This document shows, in pieces, positions 18,201 through 24,399 of a stretch of DNA of 64,000 bases. Under the pieces are notes generated by a model. It searched no databases, was not told the DNA's origin, and saw only the letters and a list, made by a program, of their open reading frames with translations. Made by a program: the position numbers and the translations under genes. Source of the stretch: a virus; the IMG/VR virus record IMGVR_UViG_3300009009_000002, positions 88,621 to 152,620 of that record; one strand, 5' to 3'. Each line of letters begins with the position of its first letter. Within the stretch, counting starts at the first letter, position 1.

Positions 18201-19091
18201 AAGGGAACATTTGATATAGTTAGAATAAGTAATGTTGACCATAACGTTCCTCACACAAAAGAAGGTGCTAGTCAAAAGATTAAAGTTTCTATTGGTGATA
18301 ATGTAATAAAGGGTGACTTTTTAACTTACGGAGATATAGATGATATAAATGCTGGAGAAAAATTAATATTATCAGCAGACCCAAGAGAGATGTTTGCGTT
18401 GAAGAGTGAAGAGCTAGGTCAAGATAAGGCATGGGATTATACTCAGAACTATTTAACTAACAGCATACAAAGAGCTTATGAAGATACATTTGGAATAGGG
18501 GCTGTAGATAATAGGCATTTAGAAACAGTGGTGTCTAAAATGACTTCGAGAGTTACGATAATGGATCCGGGAGATTCAAACTTTATAAGAGGCGATGTAG
18601 TAGAAAAGAATCAAGCAGACCAATGGAACTCTATCAATGCTGGTGAGTTTAGTGTTAAAACTAAGAATGTAAGTAATGCAGGTGAAATCTTAAACAGTGT
18701 TGCGCATGAAACATATAAAGATAGAGCTGGAAATACAATAGTTTCAAAAGGTGATATGTTTACAGAAGAAAATATTCCAAAATTAATGTTAGCAAATATA
18801 AGCCAAGTAAAAGTTAAACCAAAGCCAGTTAAATATAATATAGAATTATTAAGTAAGAATCAGGCGGTAACAAAAGGGCATGATAATTGGCTTAGTAATA
18901 TGGGTCATGAAAATGTAAAAGAACAATTAACAAGAGCGGTTGTTAAAGGACAAGTTGATAAATTAAATGACCCTAGAACTAGACTCATGACAGGAAAGCT
19001 GTTAAATATCGGTGAAGGGTTTAATGCTGTTAAACAGAAAGCTAACAGTATTGCAAATAGGATGTTCAACTTCTTTAGTAAAGATGATTAA
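12261..19091 (+). CDS. Single-chain DNA-directed RNA polymerase: beta fused to beta-prime
   Basis: This 2276-residue ORF contains both large subunits of a cellular-type RNA polymerase. Residues about 1-1045 are beta-like: RGTYISNGIEKNILTQ, SHDDGNRTLMGTNMQRQA, MPFKGFNYEDGVVVS, GDKISGKHGNKG near residue 800, and QRLGEMEMRVLQAHGA. From about residue 1090 the beta-prime part begins (GLADPEIFG ... WGYIKL) but without the N-terminal four-cysteine zinc finger. The Mg-binding NADFDGD is at 1503-1509, preceded by LLNRAPSLHKFN. The second zinc site is retained: Cys1824, then Cys1887 and CQKCYG. The trigger-loop region EPATQMTMNTFHSGG follows. It lies between the portal and terminase genes, directly upstream of a terminator. 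No alpha or sigma subunit is seen here. Confidence 0.95.
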   Translation: MIHEKTEDLKRRLMNFMQRNTPIKADTRSLHIENLTITEPSAVNDLDQQLNMKYSESGNLKGWLRGNVTVTDNKTNKEIAKTNPINLIPVYYMTDRGTYISNGIEKNILTQMRLKPGVYTEKGADIRTNLMFDMTKQYLPRIDIIFDPGAMSFKIIIKRGKDTKFDGIGFLRELGFSDAEIKRAIGNDSVSDMLFSVSRERKSIYDIFKAITGKTSSDTPDKTRDMLFSYFDNEMTFGEDGKESVKSTINSSSKSLNKDIILRSVNKNFAVFRNEVEEDDKDDLRFKVVSDDNDLIMEEVAQDFEVFKSSVINTLNTREVLNSSDLRGLTKLGKNIDKFMKESDLSQNPEQTNPLEIASIDRKVTQIGGFQGISKDNADKVIKPRNLKAMAINRLDPVETPESTKIGLIEHLTQSAEVKNKTISTEFIKVKDGVAVNTLANVVKLTPDKEYDSKVAFYDLRYIRKDGNKIIFTKDVIPGRYKSKIQDIHISEIQYVDRAPQNLLNYAANMIPFVSHDDGNRTLMGTNMQRQAVSIINREVPLVMSASDDKRTYEDVIGEKYGKPVNSTTSGVVKDITSSRIIIKDEKGKEHAHNYYDHFPVNQSFINNELLIKKGQEVKKGQMLAEGWQTRDGKLALGANARVAYMPFKGFNYEDGVVVSKDFANKMSSEEMHQVEIEIYSDYLGGKGSNIRDELKKYTVNQEILTRLDKDGIIKEGSYVKPGNILVAFLAPEDKYETYGLSEVLGIKKKNVTYKLGQKIIEESSYLEGTVKRINIIESPEAGIKQKIVVSLLSEKSLKLGDKISGKHGNKGIITKILPTSEMPVAEDGKNVDLIFSPLAVPSRKNLGQLLEVNAGLIAEKKGKPFIVNNFDPKEKERVEKELKEIGIPDGKMKVSLRERQDDDSIKEIPVDNRVTVGNMYIMKLKHKIDDKVQSRSNIEGVAPERKTFMPAKKLGQAQGEKYNPQRLGEMEMRVLQAHGAVHNILESSTIKADGGGNEQNRIAIYNAIATGKLDSLDFSATPETINVMADTLKGLGLNVKPINNGDVAKSFDEAYDSLAVVPMKPSQMIKMIGKDNEVTQPKMYDAKAGGRQVPYRRGLADPEIFGDDKSSDLEDRKKWGYIKLGTPIPNPILMSNASYNPYSLITGMKDSQLKELMDGKKVMVIDPEKYEAFKGNKEKIEEVKANMDKLGFKPGDLVDPQKLEKLDLDSNVILWKAGGEGIQHLLDNVDLESELKKSEQKLKDAKPKDIDKHYKKYKSLLTLKNNNLNPGDLMLHYLPVTPHYFRPTQMQGKKVVLSDLSELYGNVIKSNNSIINNYESGFDMIGDSDPEQAARLTRSLYKTVSYATGDKEYYHPRKKRKMLGIIESLGKKEGLIRNKMLGKRVDFSGRSVIGVDPNLKLDEVGIPLDMAKNIYKPFIVKELMSRGLAKDRKEATKKIKKGDSDVKKILDDLAKDRPVLLNRAPSLHKFNIQAYTPVIKDYQDGEAVKIIQLNPLSVSGYNADFDGDTMSVHLPVTEKANEEAKKLMRPSDNLINPTNGKMIVEIRHEMALGIYYLTMSSDKVKGEGKTYSNIEQLRKDFKDGNINVKDKVTIGGKTSTAGQAMYNLLLPEKYRNYSLAWSAKDISKMFLEMYQEAERTNGKAISISEVSRILDNVKDLGFEASTRSGISIGIGDFKKIEDADQLFDSHVKKEMKTNKNPNDAKIQGWLKAEGEIQDRLKKGEILAYDNPVQIMMASGARSKPDQVRRMMVSVGVGMDLTDKLTSPVKHSHLDGLSPQEYWTHSYDSRKGMYDRTVETREPGAFSREVWSVTQDIVIKEKDCKTRDGISIPKSNPSALGRFLSEDVLGTSSIIATRDSLITKEVYDKIYKDETVKMIKIRSPLKCKVVNGLCQKCYGTMPGTMQTASIGSPTGVIASQALSEPATQMTMNTFHSGGTGSAATVGFPRIKQILNLSKDSESKAVLARTSGNVISIKKGAKGTFDIVRISNVDHNVPHTKEGASQKIKVSIGDNVIKGDFLTYGDIDDINAGEKLILSADPREMFALKSEELGQDKAWDYTQNYLTNSIQRAYEDTFGIGAVDNRHLETVVSKMTSRVTIMDPGDSNFIRGDVVEKNQADQWNSINAGEFSVKTKNVSNAGEILNSVAHETYKDRAGNTIVSKGDMFTEENIPKLMLANISQVKVKPKPVKYNIELLSKNQAVTKGHDNWLSNMGHENVKEQLTRAVVKGQVDKLNDPRTRLMTGKLLNIGEGFNAVKQKANSIANRMFNFFSKDD

Positions 19092-19097
19092 AACTTT

Positions 19098-19122
19098 AAA
19101 AGAGCCGAGAGGCTCTTTTTTT
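19098..19122 (+). terminator. Intrinsic terminator after RNA polymerase
   Basis: AAAAGAGCC/GGCTCTTTT stem with a GAGA loop and T tract. Confidence 0.9.
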
Positions 19123-19135
19123 ATTTTCCAAAAAA

Positions 19136-19152
19136 TAGCATTAGAAATAAAA
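19136..19152 (+). promoter_or_regulatory. TAGYATAAG element, copy 1
   Basis: TAGCATTAGAAATAAAA lies 14 nt after a terminator and 24 nt before the ATG of the 54-residue membrane protein. It is one of 12 near-identical 17-mers. Confidence 0.7.
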
Positions 19153-19175
19153 TTAATGAAAGGAAAGTGAATAGT

Positions 19176-19340
19176 ATGATTAAAAAGATGAAAGAATGTT
19201 GGAGTGAAATGGATAGAGGTGAAAAATTAAAAACAGTATTATATGGTGCCGCAGGAATTGGATTTGTATTTATGGTAGCTGGGACATATGGAGCTGTAAA
19301 ATTATCAAAAGAATTATATGAAATTATGAAACCGCAATAA
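19176..19340 (+). CDS. 54-residue single-span membrane protein
   Basis: ATG 19176 is preceded by GAAAGGAAAGTGA. The product has a charged amphipathic N-terminus (about 22 residues), one hydrophobic span (GAAGIGFVFMVAGTYGAV) and a short charged tail. It has its own TAGYATAAG element and its own terminator, so it is a monocistronic unit. Function unknown; host takeover or superinfection roles are typical for such genes but not shown. Confidence 0.6.
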   Translation: MIKKMKECWSEMDRGEKLKTVLYGAAGIGFVFMVAGTYGAVKLSKELYEIMKPQ

Positions 19341-19342
19341 CG

Positions 19343-19368
19343 AAAAAGAGCCGAAAGGCTCTTTTTTT
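19343..19368 (+). terminator. Intrinsic terminator
   Basis: AAAAAGAGCC/GGCTCTTTTT stem with a GAAA loop and T tract. Confidence 0.9.
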
Positions 19369-19376
19369 TGCAATTA

Positions 19377-19393
19377 TAGCATAAGATATAAAA
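19377..19393 (+). promoter_or_regulatory. TAGYATAAG element, copy 2
   Basis: TAGCATAAGATATAAAA is followed immediately by GGAAAGGAG and the ATG at 19411. Confidence 0.75.
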
Positions 19394-19410
19394 GGAAAGG
19401 AGTGATTAAA

Positions 19411-19617
19411 ATGAGTGATAAAAATTCTAAAAAAACAAAAATACCATCTGATTTACATGAGGAAGATAAAGAAACTTTAAAGGAATTTATTGATTCTGGA
19501 GCTGATGTAGATATAAGAGATGAGGGAGATCATTTAGTTGCAAATATAACGAATTTAGACGAAGAAACAATAAAGTTTATAAAAGAATATTTAGATATTC
19601 CTGATGATGAAAATTAA
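19411..19617 (+). CDS. Small acidic protein, unknown function
   Basis: The 68-residue, strongly acidic product (DLHEEDKETLKEF, DEETIKFIKEYLDIPDDEN) starts at ATG 19411 behind AAAGGAG; the GTG at 19402 overlaps that site and is unlikely. It is an independent unit between a TAGYATAAG element and a terminator. Acidic phage proteins of this size often mimic DNA or bind host enzymes, but there is no evidence for that here. Confidence 0.6.
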   Translation: MSDKNSKKTKIPSDLHEEDKETLKEFIDSGADVDIRDEGDHLVANITNLDEETIKFIKEYLDIPDDEN

Positions 19618-19619
19618 TC

Positions 19620-19646
19620 TTGAGCTTTAATAAGCTCCTTTTTTTT
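19620..19646 (+). terminator. Intrinsic terminator
   Basis: GAGCTT/AAGCTC stem with a T tract. Confidence 0.85.
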
Positions 19647-19671
19647 GTCGTTTTTTATTTCCATTTTTTGG

Positions 19672-19688
19672 TAGTATAAGGAATAAAA
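19672..19688 (+). promoter_or_regulatory. TAGYATAAG element, copy 3
   Basis: TAGTATAAGGAATAAAA lies just before AAGGGAG and ATG 19706. Confidence 0.75.
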
Positions 19689-19705
19689 TGAAGGGAGATG
19701 ATAGT

Positions 19706-20188
19706 ATGAACTATGAAGAATTTGCAGGCTTGCAAAATAAAGTATCAGAGCTAAATGGAAATTTTAGATTTAAAATTATGCAAAAAGTATTTGAAGATTC
19801 AGGCATAAATTTTACAAAAAGAATGATGTTTTATTATATAGAAGATAATTTAATTCCACCAATTCATAAATTAAATAAAAATCAAGCTTACTATACAAAG
19901 GAGCATATTTACAGATACTATCTTATATCTTTATTGAAAGAGTGTCTGAGTTACGAAGAGATAAAAATATTCTTTGTGCAAAATAAAGAAGATATAGATA
20001 AAATGGATTCAGAAAAGTTGATAGAGTTAAATTTTAAGATACTGCCTAAAATACACACTGAATTATATAATAGAATTCTCTTAAGTGAAGAAAGAGAGCA
20101 GTGCGATTTTAAGAATCTTTATGACAAATTTGTAAATCTATCAATTTTATATAACTCTAAAAAAATGCTTATAAATAGAGATGAATAA
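19706..20188 (+). CDS. MerR-like winged-helix regulator (DUF1836-like)
   Basis: ATG 19706 has AAGGGAG 9 nt upstream; the in-frame ATG at 19688 overlaps the promoter-like element. The 160-residue protein has a MerR-type start (SGINFTKRMMFYYIEDNLIPPI ... YYTKEHIYRYYLISLLKECLSYEEIKIFF). This pattern is typical of DUF1836 proteins of Firmicutes, with a helical C-terminal half. It is the first gene of a four-gene operon with 66-, 119- and 29-residue proteins. A transcriptional role is inferred from the fold pattern. Confidence 0.6.
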   Translation: MNYEEFAGLQNKVSELNGNFRFKIMQKVFEDSGINFTKRMMFYYIEDNLIPPIHKLNKNQAYYTKEHIYRYYLISLLKECLSYEEIKIFFVQNKEDIDKMDSEKLIELNFKILPKIHTELYNRILLSEEREQCDFKNLYDKFVNLSILYNSKKMLINRDE

Positions 20189-20208
20189 AATGAAGGAGGA
20201 TGATTGAT

Positions 20209-20409
20209 ATGTTTGTTAGCGTAGAGAAGGAGCGTAAAAAAAAATATTATGAAGAAAATAAAGATAAAATACTTGAGAGACAAAGAGAGAATAGAAGAAA
20301 AAAAAGATTGAAAAATAAACCAAAAGTAAAGGCCCGTCAAATAAATCGTTGGGTTGAAAATGTTTTAAAATATGTTGCAAAAGCAGAGAATCATGAGAGT
20401 GAAGAATAA
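20209..20409 (+). CDS. Small basic helical protein
   Basis: ATG 20209 is preceded by AAGGAGG. The 66-residue product is Lys/Arg/Glu-rich and helical (KKKYYEENKDKILERQRENRRKKR). It resembles the longer Lys/Tyr repeat protein at 52002 in composition. It might bind nucleic acid. Second gene of the operon. Confidence 0.5.
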   Translation: MFVSVEKERKKKYYEENKDKILERQRENRRKKRLKNKPKVKARQINRWVENVLKYVAKAENHESEE

Positions 20410-20424
20410 AAGGAGGATGATAAT

Positions 20425-20784
20425 ATGACAAATTTAAATGATGTACTAAAATATGCAAAGATAATAAATAAAATAATTGAACGATACACAAATGATAATG
20501 ATATTGAAAAGTTTAAAAAGTCAATGGAAGGGATTGAAAGGAAATTAAAAAGAGATATAGCTAACAGTAAACCATTAGAAATTGGACCTTCAAATTTCTG
20601 TATGGGAGCACTTGTAATTGAAAAGGCTATTTCGCATTTACTAGAAATAAAATCTAGGCATGAGCCTAAATCACAAAATATTAAATTGGTGCCAACAAGA
20701 AAGATTATCAAAAAAGATTTAGAAAAAATTAAAGATATTAGCGCTAAATCTTTTAAAAGATATAAAGAGGAATGTGAAGAATAA
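20425..20784 (+). CDS. 119-residue protein, unknown function
   Basis: AAAGGAGGATGATAAT precedes the ATG. The product is helical and charged with a conserved-looking middle (GPSNFCMGALVIEKAISHLLE). No family was recognised. It sits between a basic small protein and a membrane micropeptide, all with the same GGAGGATGAT ribosome-binding site. Confidence 0.6.
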   Translation: MTNLNDVLKYAKIINKIIERYTNDNDIEKFKKSMEGIERKLKRDIANSKPLEIGPSNFCMGALVIEKAISHLLEIKSRHEPKSQNIKLVPTRKIIKKDLEKIKDISAKSFKRYKEECEE

Positions 20785-20799
20785 AAGGAGGATGATTAT

Positions 20800-20889
20800 A
20801 TGAATTGGGATAAAATTACTGATATAGGCCTAGGAATAACTAGCATTATACTTGGAGTTGCATTAATTGCACTAAGAATAAAAAAATAA
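20800..20889 (+). CDS. 29-residue membrane micropeptide
   Basis: AAAAGGAGGATGATTAT precedes ATG 20800. The peptide is one hydrophobic span (GLGITSIILGVALIALRI) ending KK. Last gene of the operon, just before a terminator. Confidence 0.55.
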   Translation: MNWDKITDIGLGITSIILGVALIALRIKK

Positions 20890-20894
20890 TCTAC

Positions 20895-20917
20895 AGAGCT
20901 TCATAGCTCTTTTTTTT
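20895..20917 (+). terminator. Intrinsic terminator
   Basis: AGAGCT/AGCTCT stem with a TCAT loop and T7. Confidence 0.85.
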
Positions 20918-20921
20918 CGTC

Positions 20922-22538
20922 CTATAACGTCTGACCATAAGCACTAGAAAACGCAATACCAGTATCTCCAGCTTCAGGATATAAAAGTTGAGCTAAATAT
21001 GCATATATGCAGGAGTGCATACCATCGTCAGGTTGACCCTCTGGATGAGTGTAAATTAAATCTTCAGATCTTCCATTCTGACTTTTTCTATACTCTTTCA
21101 TTTCAGCTAAGTGATGGTCAAACATCCACATAAATTTATCTTTATCATAACCTGCCCATGCAACTCTTTGTTCATATACAAATCTTACATAGTTAGTTAT
21201 AACTTTACTTCTATTTACAACCCATTTTAAATCCTTTTGGTCCCACTTTGTTTCTTCTTTTTGATTAAAAGAATAATAACATGCCATAACTCTTAATCCA
21301 AATCTCTTTTGAAGTTCTTTATATTGAGTAAAACCAAAACCCCAGTCAACTATACAACATGCAATTTTAAAAATCTGCATTAAGTTAGATATATCTCTTA
21401 ACTGATAATCAGGCTCTATCTCTTCACTTCTATGATATTTTTTAGTATAAAGCATCTGATACTTTCCTTCTGCATTAAAAGAAAATATGCTAACTATAGT
21501 AAATGATTTTTCTCCTTTACCCCAGTCTACCCCCATGAAGTTTCTGGTGTTCGTAAAATAGCCTTCTGCTCGATTATAAAGCTTAAAGGTGTTATTAGAT
21601 ATCTGAGATAGAATTAAGTGGTTAAATGGCTTTTCTGCGTCCTCATAGCTACGTCCTAAAACCTCGTTATGAAACTTATCCATTGAGTATGTTTCATACT
21701 TATCCCAAATGTCTCCAGGTAATATCCATGGCACCATAAGTTGCGATATTCTAAACCCATACATTTTTTTGCCAGGCTGCAAGGGATACCACATTCCACA
21801 TGATATAGATTCTTTAGGAATTTCCATTCTACATTTTCTACATAAAAAAGCATCAGGGGATAAATTCTTAACCCCTAATATCTGATATTTATTACAATGA
21901 GGGCATTTTACGACCCACTCATTTTGATTACTTCTATCCCAATACTGCTGAATTGTATTTCCGAAAGTCTTAGGTGTTCCTGTGTACCATGTAACTCTTA
22001 TTCCTGCACCTGTATCTAAAGCATGAGACTGTGTTTCTTTTATAACAGGAATTGCATCTATGTGTATATCTTGTATTTCATCCCCCCAGATTCCGTTACA
22101 AGTTATACCCCTTATATTATCTCCATATTCAAAGCAATGCTTAAAATAATTAACAGAGCCATTTGTGAACTCTTTTAACATAACAGCTTGAGCACAATTT
22201 TTATCTATGTAACTCTTTTTTATTATGCTCTCCTGACTATACTCATAAAGCTTTCCTATTCTCTCTCTTGAAAATGTTCTGACTTGCTCTGTGAGTGGAG
22301 CAAAATATAAAGCCCTAAAATGAGGTATTAAAAGAGTATGATTAGCCATATGTACAGAACTTGTCGTAGATTTCTCTACCTGACGCCCCGACATTATCAT
22401 ACCCTCTTCTATAATACTATTATATATTGGCAATAGATAACTTCTATTTTTAAGCCTAAAAGGTTTCCCCTCTAACATATAGACGCTTTCTGCAAATGTT
22501 GAAGGAATAACCTCTAATTTTTTTTGCTCTTCACTCAA
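20922..22538 (-). CDS. terL: Terminase large subunit (GpA-like, with zinc ribbon)
   Basis: The 538-residue DNA-packaging ATPase/nuclease has a degenerate Walker A (SGRQVEKST, residues 50-58), a Walker B (GIWGDEIQDI, Asp153/Glu154), and a zinc ribbon (CPHC ... CRKC, about residues 213-236). Nuclease-domain acidic residues lie in MGVDWGKGE and CIVDWGFG, with a C-terminal DDGMHS. The zinc insertion and length resemble GpA-type terminases. It is encoded on the opposite strand to the portal. Its start overlaps the stop of the upstream 152-residue gene. The enzyme packages DNA through the portal. Confidence 0.92.
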   Translation of the reverse strand: MSEEQKKLEVIPSTFAESVYMLEGKPFRLKNRSYLLPIYNSIIEEGMIMSGRQVEKSTTSSVHMANHTLLIPHFRALYFAPLTEQVRTFSRERIGKLYEYSQESIIKKSYIDKNCAQAVMLKEFTNGSVNYFKHCFEYGDNIRGITCNGIWGDEIQDIHIDAIPVIKETQSHALDTGAGIRVTWYTGTPKTFGNTIQQYWDRSNQNEWVVKCPHCNKYQILGVKNLSPDAFLCRKCRMEIPKESISCGMWYPLQPGKKMYGFRISQLMVPWILPGDIWDKYETYSMDKFHNEVLGRSYEDAEKPFNHLILSQISNNTFKLYNRAEGYFTNTRNFMGVDWGKGEKSFTIVSIFSFNAEGKYQMLYTKKYHRSEEIEPDYQLRDISNLMQIFKIACCIVDWGFGFTQYKELQKRFGLRVMACYYSFNQKEETKWDQKDLKWVVNRSKVITNYVRFVYEQRVAWAGYDKDKFMWMFDHHLAEMKEYRKSQNGRSEDLIYTHPEGQPDDGMHSCIYAYLAQLLYPEAGDTGIAFSSAYGQTL

Positions 22539-22993
22539 GGAGTGTCACTTCCTTTAATTATGTGGTCATATGCACGAGTATATGAAAGCTCACCTTCTGC
22601 AGATAGATGTTCTCCCCAAGAAACTGTTGGTGTTGAAACTTCATCAATTGTAACTATCTTTTTATCTTTACTCATTATTTCAGTACTTTCAACGCCATTT
22701 CTATCTTTTATAATTAAATAGTTTTTTATATCATAGTCGAAATTTTCTGCATTAGTAATAATTATACCAGCATTAATGCATTCTCCAAATTTAATGTACT
22801 TATCATTTAATGTAACGCCTACTCTTTTTCCTGTATATGATTTAACAAAATCAAAACAATCAGAGATATCATCATAAAAATTAACAGTTTCTCTTTGCTG
22901 ATTTATTATATGATCCATCTTACTGTCCGTTATAGTGAGGAAACTTTTTATCTCTTTTATATCATTTAAAAATTCTTTTATTTTTCTAAACAT
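22535..22993 (-). CDS. Unknown protein in the terminase operon
   Basis: The 152-residue protein overlaps its neighbours by 4 nt (terminase) and 16 nt (upstream gene), so the three are translationally coupled. The first 60 residues are helical (KEFLNDIKEIKSFL), the rest beta-rich (GKRVGVTLNDKYIKFGE, IIITNAENFDYDIKNYLIIKDRNG). A small-terminase role is possible from position only. Confidence 0.6.
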   Translation of the reverse strand: MFRKIKEFLNDIKEIKSFLTITDSKMDHIINQQRETVNFYDDISDCFDFVKSYTGKRVGVTLNDKYIKFGECINAGIIITNAENFDYDIKNYLIIKDRNGVESTEIMSKDKKIVTIDEVSTPTVSWGEHLSAEGELSYTRAYDHIIKGSDTP

Positions 22994-23298
22994 AAGTCAT
23001 CACCATCTAATAAGTCTTTTTTTCTTGCATCTATGCTGTGTTCAAATATTAATTTAATATTTGATACTGAGTCATCTTTTCTAGTATCAATAATTTGTTT
23101 AAAGTTATTTAACCTGCTAGCATATTTTACACTATCATTACTATGTATTATAATATTTATACAGTCCTCTTCACCAATTAATAAATCACAAAATAACCTT
23201 AAGATATCTACTCTGTTAAGTTTATGCCTTTTTGCTAAATTACTAACTGCTGACTCTTGTTCTTCACTTAGTTCTAATAATATTCTTTTTCTAAACAC
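22978..23298 (-). CDS. Ribbon-helix-helix-like protein, possible small terminase or operon regulator
   Basis: It begins with GTG at 23298 behind AGGGTGATC. Residues 1-40 (ILLELSEEQESAVSNLAKRH then LNRVDILRLFCDLL) fit an RHH/CopG-like DNA-binding unit. The 106-residue length and position as first gene of the terminase operon fit either a small terminase or a repressor acting at the dyad operator 60 nt upstream. No decisive motif. Confidence 0.6.
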   Translation of the reverse strand: MFRKRILLELSEEQESAVSNLAKRHKLNRVDILRLFCDLLIGEEDCINIIIHSNDSVKYASRLNNFKQIIDTRKDDSVSNIKLIFEHSIDARKKDLLDGDDLCLEK

Positions 23299-23317
23299 TA
23301 TTTGATCACCCTACACC

Positions 23318-23346
23318 ATCATAATATATATTTTTTTAAAAATCAA
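23318..23346 (-). promoter_or_regulatory. Sigma-A-type promoter of the terminase operon
   Basis: On the minus strand: TTGATT (23346-23341), 17-nt spacer, TATGAT (23323-23318). Confidence 0.6.
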
Positions 23347-23356
23347 TATATTATTC

Positions 23357-23402
23357 GTGCTTGATATATATATAAAGTTTTTATAGAATATATATCAAGC
23401 AC
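23357..23402 (+). promoter_or_regulatory. Dyad operator over a divergent promoter
   Basis: Perfect 15-bp arms (23357-23371 and 23388-23402, GTGCTTGATATATAT and its complement) surround a promoter: TTGATA at 23361-23366, 17-nt spacer, TAGAAT at 23384-23389. The arms overlap both promoter elements, as expected of a repressor-binding site. Confidence 0.6.
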
Positions 23403-23418
23403 CGAGAAAGGTGATGAA

Positions 23419-23685
23419 ATGACAAAAAAAACGGTGGGAGCTATTGTTTTTAAATTAGGAGATAACAGTGAAATTATTGAAAGATTAGAAGACGCGGGAT
23501 TTGAAATCACGAAATTAAGTGAAAATGATTTTTATGTATATAAAGATGAGAACGACATAACTCCGATAGATGTTCTATTAAAATTAAGAGAACTTGGAGT
23601 TTATGTATCAACTCAAAGTATAGTCAAGACATCAGTTTATTCCGGTGGAGAAGTATACAAAGAAAAAATAGAGTATTTAATGTGA
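23419..23685 (+). CDS. 88-residue protein, unknown function
   Basis: A small alpha/beta protein with an ATG behind GAAAGGTGATG. It has a GAIVFKLGDNSEIIERLEDAGF start and a segment (DITPIDVLLKLRELGV) that suggest a compact ligand- or DNA-binding fold, but I do not recognise it. It is co-transcribed with the next gene and controlled by the dyad operator. Confidence 0.6.
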   Translation: MTKKTVGAIVFKLGDNSEIIERLEDAGFEITKLSENDFYVYKDENDITPIDVLLKLRELGVYVSTQSIVKTSVYSGGEVYKEKIEYLM

Positions 23686-23692
23686 GGGAAAA

Positions 23693-24337
23693 ATGGCTAG
23701 AAAAAAAAGAAGTGTTAAGCAGATAGAAGAGTCAATCGAGACACTAAGTAATAAATTATTTGAAAGACTAAAAGAATTCAGAGATAGTGGAACTAAATTT
23801 TGTATAATTGATAGATTCAATGGATATGATTTTTTTGAAGTTTTTAAAGATGCGTTATATTCATATAGGTCAGATGCAGTTATTTGTGAAAGACTTTATT
23901 ATGAAAAAAAATGTTATCTTGCAAAAAGAAAAACTTTTGACATCTCTGACGATGCAAAAAAACTTTATGAAAGCTTTATAAAGTTTTCTAAAAAAATAGA
24001 AAAAGAGAATATTAGCGAATTATCAGATGAAGAAGTAAAACAAAGAGAAAATAAAATAGAAGATTATAAGAAAAAATTAGAAGACAATCCTCCCGAAGAA
24101 AAAGATATTAGTCTGTTATCATATAAAACTGACTTTAATGGGGAGGGATATTTAGTAACAGAATTAAATAAAATTTCAGATGAAATTTTATTACAGATAA
24201 GTAAAACGACAGTAAACTTTGTTTTTAGCTATTTTTCAACTTTTAAATATATGGCAATGGATGGATACTCAATTAGTATAACGCCTATATTTAGTGAAGA
24301 TTATATAGATATCATCGCCATAATGAAGGAAATGTGA
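23693..24337 (+). CDS. 214-residue protein, unknown function
   Basis: This charged protein starts 7 nt after the previous stop with a GAGGGAAAA site. It begins MARKKRSVKQIEESIE, then alternates helical and mixed regions, with an acidic-basic coiled-coil-like centre (about residues 95-140). The C-terminal 50 residues (TVNFVFSYFSTFKYM) are more hydrophobic. No domain recognised. Likely an early or regulatory gene by its operator context. Confidence 0.6.
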   Translation: MARKKRSVKQIEESIETLSNKLFERLKEFRDSGTKFCIIDRFNGYDFFEVFKDALYSYRSDAVICERLYYEKKCYLAKRKTFDISDDAKKLYESFIKFSKKIEKENISELSDEEVKQRENKIEDYKKKLEDNPPEEKDISLLSYKTDFNGEGYLVTELNKISDEILLQISKTTVNFVFSYFSTFKYMAMDGYSISITPIFSEDYIDIIAIMKEM

Positions 24338-24361
24338 TCACTATCCTGTAATTCTCCTTTT

Positions 24362-24399
24362 AATAAATAGACTAGGGTTAAACCCCTAGTCTATTTATT
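24362..24399. terminator. Bidirectional terminator between convergent genes
   Basis: A 16-bp AT/GC stem (arms AATAAATAGACTAGGG and its complement) lies around a short loop. It overlaps the end of the minus-strand 415-residue gene. Confidence 0.85.

Noticed and set aside
12261-19091. Beta/beta-prime fusion as a sequencing or assembly artefact
   Set aside because: The frame is open for 2276 codons with family motifs in the right order and no duplicated sequence at the junction; a lost stop would be only one explanation among several and cannot be tested here.
12261-22538. Φ-x-K-x-A peptide in the RNA polymerase and the large terminase
   Set aside because: No copy at the N-terminus or a domain border was seen in these two, so they are not counted among processed proteins; scattered chance matches are expected in Lys-rich proteins.
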